Part shown: positions 42,413 through 44,921 of the stretch, piece by piece | Position numbering within the stretch: the first letter of the stretch is position 1 | Layout of the letters: each line of letters begins with the position of its first letter | DNA from: Candidatus Poribacteria bacterium | GTDB lineage: Bacteria > Poribacteria > WGA-4E > WGA-3G | Assembly (NCBI GenBank): GCA_009841255.1 | Contig: VXMD01000016.1 | Span: 1 to 44,921, forward strand | Reading direction: 5' to 3' | Length of the DNA: 44,921 bases | Program-made: the position numbers and the translations under genes | Notes under the pieces: model-generated | Told to the model about the DNA's origin: nothing | The model's database searches: none | The model's input: the letters and a program-made list of their open reading frames with translations, nothing else

Positions 42413-42441
42413 ATTATGCGATATTTTGGGTGATATGTCAA
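42413..42441 (-). promoter_or_regulatory. Sigma70 promoter of leader copy B
   Basis: On the - strand TTGACA (42441-42436), 17-bp spacer, CATAAT (42418-42413). It is the counterpart of the promoter at 37707-37735 and points toward the HhH/TIR operon. Confidence 0.8.
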
Positions 42442-42577
42442 GAAAAAATTAACAAGACTCATTTAGTAAATCCCGTATCTACTTATTGCGTAAAATTTTG
42501 AAAAGGGTTCACCGCTCTACCCGACCTACAAGACTTAATTTGTACCCGTTTTTGAGATTCTGCGTTATAAAATTAAA

Positions 42578-42606
42578 TTGACATTTTTTTCAAAATGTAG
42601 TATTCT
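42578..42606 (+). promoter_or_regulatory. Sigma70 promoter for the secreted protein gene/leader RNA
   Basis: TTGACA (42578-42583), 17-bp spacer, TATTCT (42601-42606). The expected start site near 42613 coincides with the first helix strand of the structured RNA at 42614. Confidence 0.75.
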
Positions 42607-42613
42607 ATTAAAA

Positions 42614-42718
42614 TACCTTGTTGGGGCGGCACTGCTAGGTCCTGTGCCGACAGGAATTGCCGCCCTCCCACCCTAGCAGGGGGATATAAAGCAAGGTCAA
42701 GGTAGACACATTTTTTTT
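42614..42718 (+). ncRNA. Putative pseudoknotted leader or small RNA ending in T8
   Basis: Perfect helices: TACCTTG (42614-42620) with CAAGGTA (42698-42704); GGGCGGCA (42624-42631) with TGCCGCCC (42658-42665); TCCTGT/ACAGGA (42640-42645/42650-42655); and CTGCTAGG (42632-42639) with CCTAGCAG (42672-42679). The last one crosses the second, so it forms a pseudoknot or an alternative state. TTTTTTTT follows at 42711-42718. It could be a small RNA, a leader switch, or a nested palindromic repeat. Confidence 0.5.
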
Positions 42719-42782
42719 ACATCGTTATCAGTTATCGGTTCGGATTTTCTTTTCTATGAGGATCCTTTGGGTTGTCGTAGGG

Positions 42783-42839
42783 GACAGGAATGTAATACAA
42801 GGAACGGATTTAGTCTATTTAAAGACTAAATCCCCTGTC
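42783..42839. repeat. Palindrome in the leader region
   Basis: GGATTTAGTCT (42806-42816) pairs perfectly with AGACTAAATCC (42823-42833), and GACAGG (42783-42788) with CCTGTC (42834-42839). The wider leader (42719-42996) also contains inverted copies of ACTGATAAC (about 42723-42740 and 42960-42980), suggesting a small repeat element. No gene is seen in it. Confidence 0.5.
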
Positions 42840-42996
42840 ACTTACAGAGGCATATTTGTAACAATCCACCTCCGTTTGGAATGTTCCAAAGCGCGGTGGA
42901 CCGTTACGGGAATACCTTTTAACGCGTAAAGCGAAAACTGAGAACTCTCAAACTGATGACCGACGACTGATAACTCATAATGAGGTATATTTTCTC

Positions 42997-44921
42997 ATGC
43001 AAAAAATAACGACGCGAAAAATCGTCTTGGGCATACTGATGGCCCTTGTGCTGTCTTTTGGTGTGCAGGGTGTTGTGGATGCGTTGACGCTTACAGCAAC
43101 ATCCAGCGTAAGTCAGTCGGGACGAATGGGATCCACATTTGACATGACCTTTAGGGTAGGACTGACCGGAAATACAGTACAAAATGATAGTAATAACAGA
43201 CGGATAAATGCGAACGATCACGATAGTCCCTACCAGCCTATTGATGATAAGGGATATGAACTTTTTTATATCCCGGGTACGAACTCTTCCTATAGAACAT
43301 TAGACACTCAACCAACCGCACCAACTGGCACTGTGTTTGTTGTAGATCCTCGCCCGCAATATAGCACGAACAGCGATGGAACCGCAGCAGATCCGGCAGT
43401 GGCGGGAACGGTAACAACACCTCTTCTCGTAAACACTAATGGTCGTCTGTATGATTCAGCAGGAAAGGCTGTCTACATACAGTCAGGGAGCGGCTCAAGA
43501 AGCAGTCCTTGGAGGTATAGAGACGCAACGGGTTACAGTGGCAATACAAAAGATAAGGTGGCGGATACCTCTGCACTTCACGACTACAACGATGAAGCGA
43601 TTGAGTTTTTTATTACCCGTCCTACTGATGGTAGTGGAATTCTTAAACTGACAGGATCTTCTTATGTTCTTCCGGGTAGAAATACAGATGAGTCTAGTGC
43701 AACTACAACTGACGTAACGTCCAATTCCCTACAGGAGATGATGGGGACTATAGGTCTCCCCGGTACGATAAAATTAGTTTATGAAGATGCGTCTGTAGGA
43801 ACGCATACAATAAAAGTCTGGGATGCGACACCGATCCTTGATTTTCCGCTGAACGCATTGCCAAGTTCCAATAGACCGCGGCAAAGTATAACATTCACAA
43901 TTCATGTAACCCCGGCTACTGCTCCGACTACAGGCACTGATAATATTTTGCCTGATATCCAAAGGAGACCTGTGGATGACGATGTAGTTCCTGTGAGTGG
44001 ATATTTGGCATTTGAAAGTGCGCCTGGCACTCCCAATACTAACCTAAATCGTAGGATTCGTTATGAGGTCGTCAGAGGCAGTGGAACGCTCTATGTAGGA
44101 ACACTTGAAAAAGAATATGATACACCAACACCAAACTCAAGAATATCAGTGCATCAAGCTTCCAACGTGTATCTTAAAACGAAGGGAACGTCTAACGAGA
44201 TTCATGTCTGGTTTGCGAGTGAGGATCGGAGTGCTCCCCGTGCGACGATAATTTTTGAGTATAAGGGGCAGCCAGTTCCAACGGCAAGAACAACCACGAC
44301 TACTACGAACCAGCAAAACCAGCAAAACCAGCAACAAACCACCCCGAATCGCCTTGACATTTCACTTTCAGGCTCTGGGAACACGCGCACGGTCGACGTG
44401 AATGCACTACAGGCAGGAACAACGTCCACCTCTGGTATATTTACCACGCTGACAACTACCGGTGGAACGCTTTCAGTACCAAGTGGTGCAACCCCCTTGA
44501 CGAGCACCTGGACGCTCCCGAGTGCCGCTGGCACGTATAGTGTCACCGCTACCACGACTGCAGGGTATACGTCTGCGTCAGAGTCAGTTACCGTAACAGT
44601 CCCCGGCACCCTCACGGCGCGGCAAGATGGGGGGACGGTTGTCGTGACGGCGAGTCCCGCGCCTACGAGCAATTTGGCGTTCACGCTCACCACGAGTGGC
44701 GGTGTCTATGCAGGGCGGGGTGAGATACTCTCAACAGGCACAGGGCGCGCCATTCCGATATTAACCACAGGTAGCCATATCCTCACGGTCACTGCCCAAG
44801 GATATAACGCAACACAGGTGTCGTTCACCCCAGGCGCCGCCCAACAGCCATCCACAACGACAACCACTGGACAGCAACAACAGGCGACTGGGGGTTCCAC
44901 ACCCACAGGAACGGCGAGTCG
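42997..44921 (+). CDS. Secreted Ig-like-repeat protein, host-type (3' partial)
   Basis: Open from ATG 42997 through the window end (641 codons, no stop). A signal peptide is visible: MQKITTRKIVLGILMALVLS then FGVQGVVDA before LTLTATSS. After ~400 residues with beta-rich, Asn/Thr-rich sequence comes a low-complexity linker (TTTTTTNQQNQQNQQQ), then Ig-like domains (LDISLSGSGNTRTVDVNALQ, TLPSAAGTYSVTATTTAGY, SHILTVTAQGYNATQVSFTP) and another T/Q-rich linker. It is probably exported, surface or extracellular, and adhesive or structural. The Shine-Dalgarno GAGGT is about 10 nt upstream. No family name can be given. Confidence 0.7.
   Translation, partial: MQKITTRKIVLGILMALVLSFGVQGVVDALTLTATSSVSQSGRMGSTFDMTFRVGLTGNTVQNDSNNRRINANDHDSPYQPIDDKGYELFYIPGTNSSYRTLDTQPTAPTGTVFVVDPRPQYSTNSDGTAADPAVAGTVTTPLLVNTNGRLYDSAGKAVYIQSGSGSRSSPWRYRDATGYSGNTKDKVADTSALHDYNDEAIEFFITRPTDGSGILKLTGSSYVLPGRNTDESSATTTDVTSNSLQEMMGTIGLPGTIKLVYEDASVGTHTIKVWDATPILDFPLNALPSSNRPRQSITFTIHVTPATAPTTGTDNILPDIQRRPVDDDVVPVSGYLAFESAPGTPNTNLNRRIRYEVVRGSGTLYVGTLEKEYDTPTPNSRISVHQASNVYLKTKGTSNEIHVWFASEDRSAPRATIIFEYKGQPVPTARTTTTTTNQQNQQNQQQTTPNRLDISLSGSGNTRTVDVNALQAGTTSTSGIFTTLTTTGGTLSVPSGATPLTSTWTLPSAAGTYSVTATTTAGYTSASESVTVTVPGTLTARQDGGTVVVTASPAPTSNLAFTLTTSGGVYAGRGEILSTGTGRAIPILTTGSHILTVTAQGYNATQVSFTPGAAQQPSTTTTTGQQQQATGGSTPTGTAS

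Larger units (their letters stand above)
42157..42490. mobile_element. 334-bp MITE-like relative of the transposon right end
   Basis: Ends with CGCAATAAGTAG (42157-42168) and CTACTTATTGCG (42479-42490), the same 12 bp as the outer part of the 34970-37774 terminal repeats. Flanks TAAAAAAT and TAAAATTT agree at 6 of 8 positions, compatible with a decayed 8-bp target duplication. Inside lie the promoter and leader copy B, but no transposase or microprotein. It looks like a non-autonomous derivative that could be moved by the IS1595 transposase. Confidence 0.7.

Noticed and set aside
42157..42490. tRNA or attachment site
   Set aside because: The palindromes do not form a cloverleaf with T-loop GTTC and CCA-type end; terminal repeats explain the ends better.
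42614..42704. HDV-like ribozyme
   Set aside because: Helix order is similar, but the P4 stem and the catalytic C context are missing and the P3-like stem is too long.

Overview
The window reads as a temperate tailed phage, probably a phage-plasmid, followed by an accessory region full of mobile elements and the start of a host-like secreted protein gene. The style (T/P-rich linkers, many tandem Ig-like domains, dispersed 'GATGTCGGGTTTCGCT' and 'GGGTTGGG...CCCAACCC' intergenic repeats) resembles Candidatus Poribacteria or similar uncultured bacteria. That assignment is an impression and was not tested by any search. The signal peptides and the outer-membrane-like protein ending in Phe suggest a diderm host.

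Region 1 (1-31.4 kb, all + strand) is a nearly complete siphovirus structural and lysis module in the usual order: winged-helix protein, large terminase, portal, prohead protease/scaffold, decoration protein, major capsid, connectors, tail-completion protein, lysis cassette (coiled-coil membrane protein, holin candidate, T4-type endolysin, cysteine-protease-like protein), tail terminator, two tandem tail-tube-like genes sharing an almost identical ~690 bp 3' part, tail assembly chaperone pair, 1979-residue tape measure, distal tail protein, and two very large tail tip/fibre proteins with Ig-like repeats. Extra genes include a membrane-anchored staphylococcal-nuclease-type nuclease in the head block and a signal-peptide outer-membrane-like protein placed between terminators in the tail block.

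Region 2 (31.4-34.2 kb) has an AT-rich stretch, five 15-bp iterons (three in 22-bp phase), a consensus sigma70 promoter and a Rep_3-type initiator. This is a complete iteron plasmid replicon directly after the tail genes.

Region 3 (34.2-42.5 kb, genes almost all on the - strand) is an accessory and defence island. Its most notable part is a 2805-bp IS1595-type transposon (34970-37774; perfect 24-bp inverted ends; exact 8-bp target duplication TTTTGTAA). It carries transposase, an N4/N6 DNA methyltransferase, an endonuclease-VII-type HNH nuclease, a 37-residue Arg/Val microprotein and, at the right end, a promoter followed by a ~250-nt structured leader. It interrupts another HNH gene of the same family, which can be rejoined exactly in frame. 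A second, diverged copy of the promoter plus leader, with compensatory base-pair changes, forms a 334-bp MITE-like element (42157-42490). That copy faces a - strand operon encoding a HhH protein, a TIR-like protein, a HTH/GIY-YIG fusion and a DUF4268-like protein. An IS3-family element and a ParB-like gene lie further along.

Region 4 (42.5-44.9 kb, + strand) has a consensus promoter, a potentially pseudoknotted 5' RNA, a long leader and a secreted Ig-like-repeat protein that runs off the window.

The best candidate for an undescribed system is the transposon family whose right end carries its own promoter and structured leader RNA, together with the methyltransferase/HNH cargo and the HhH/TIR/GIY-YIG operon that the second leader copy appears to drive.
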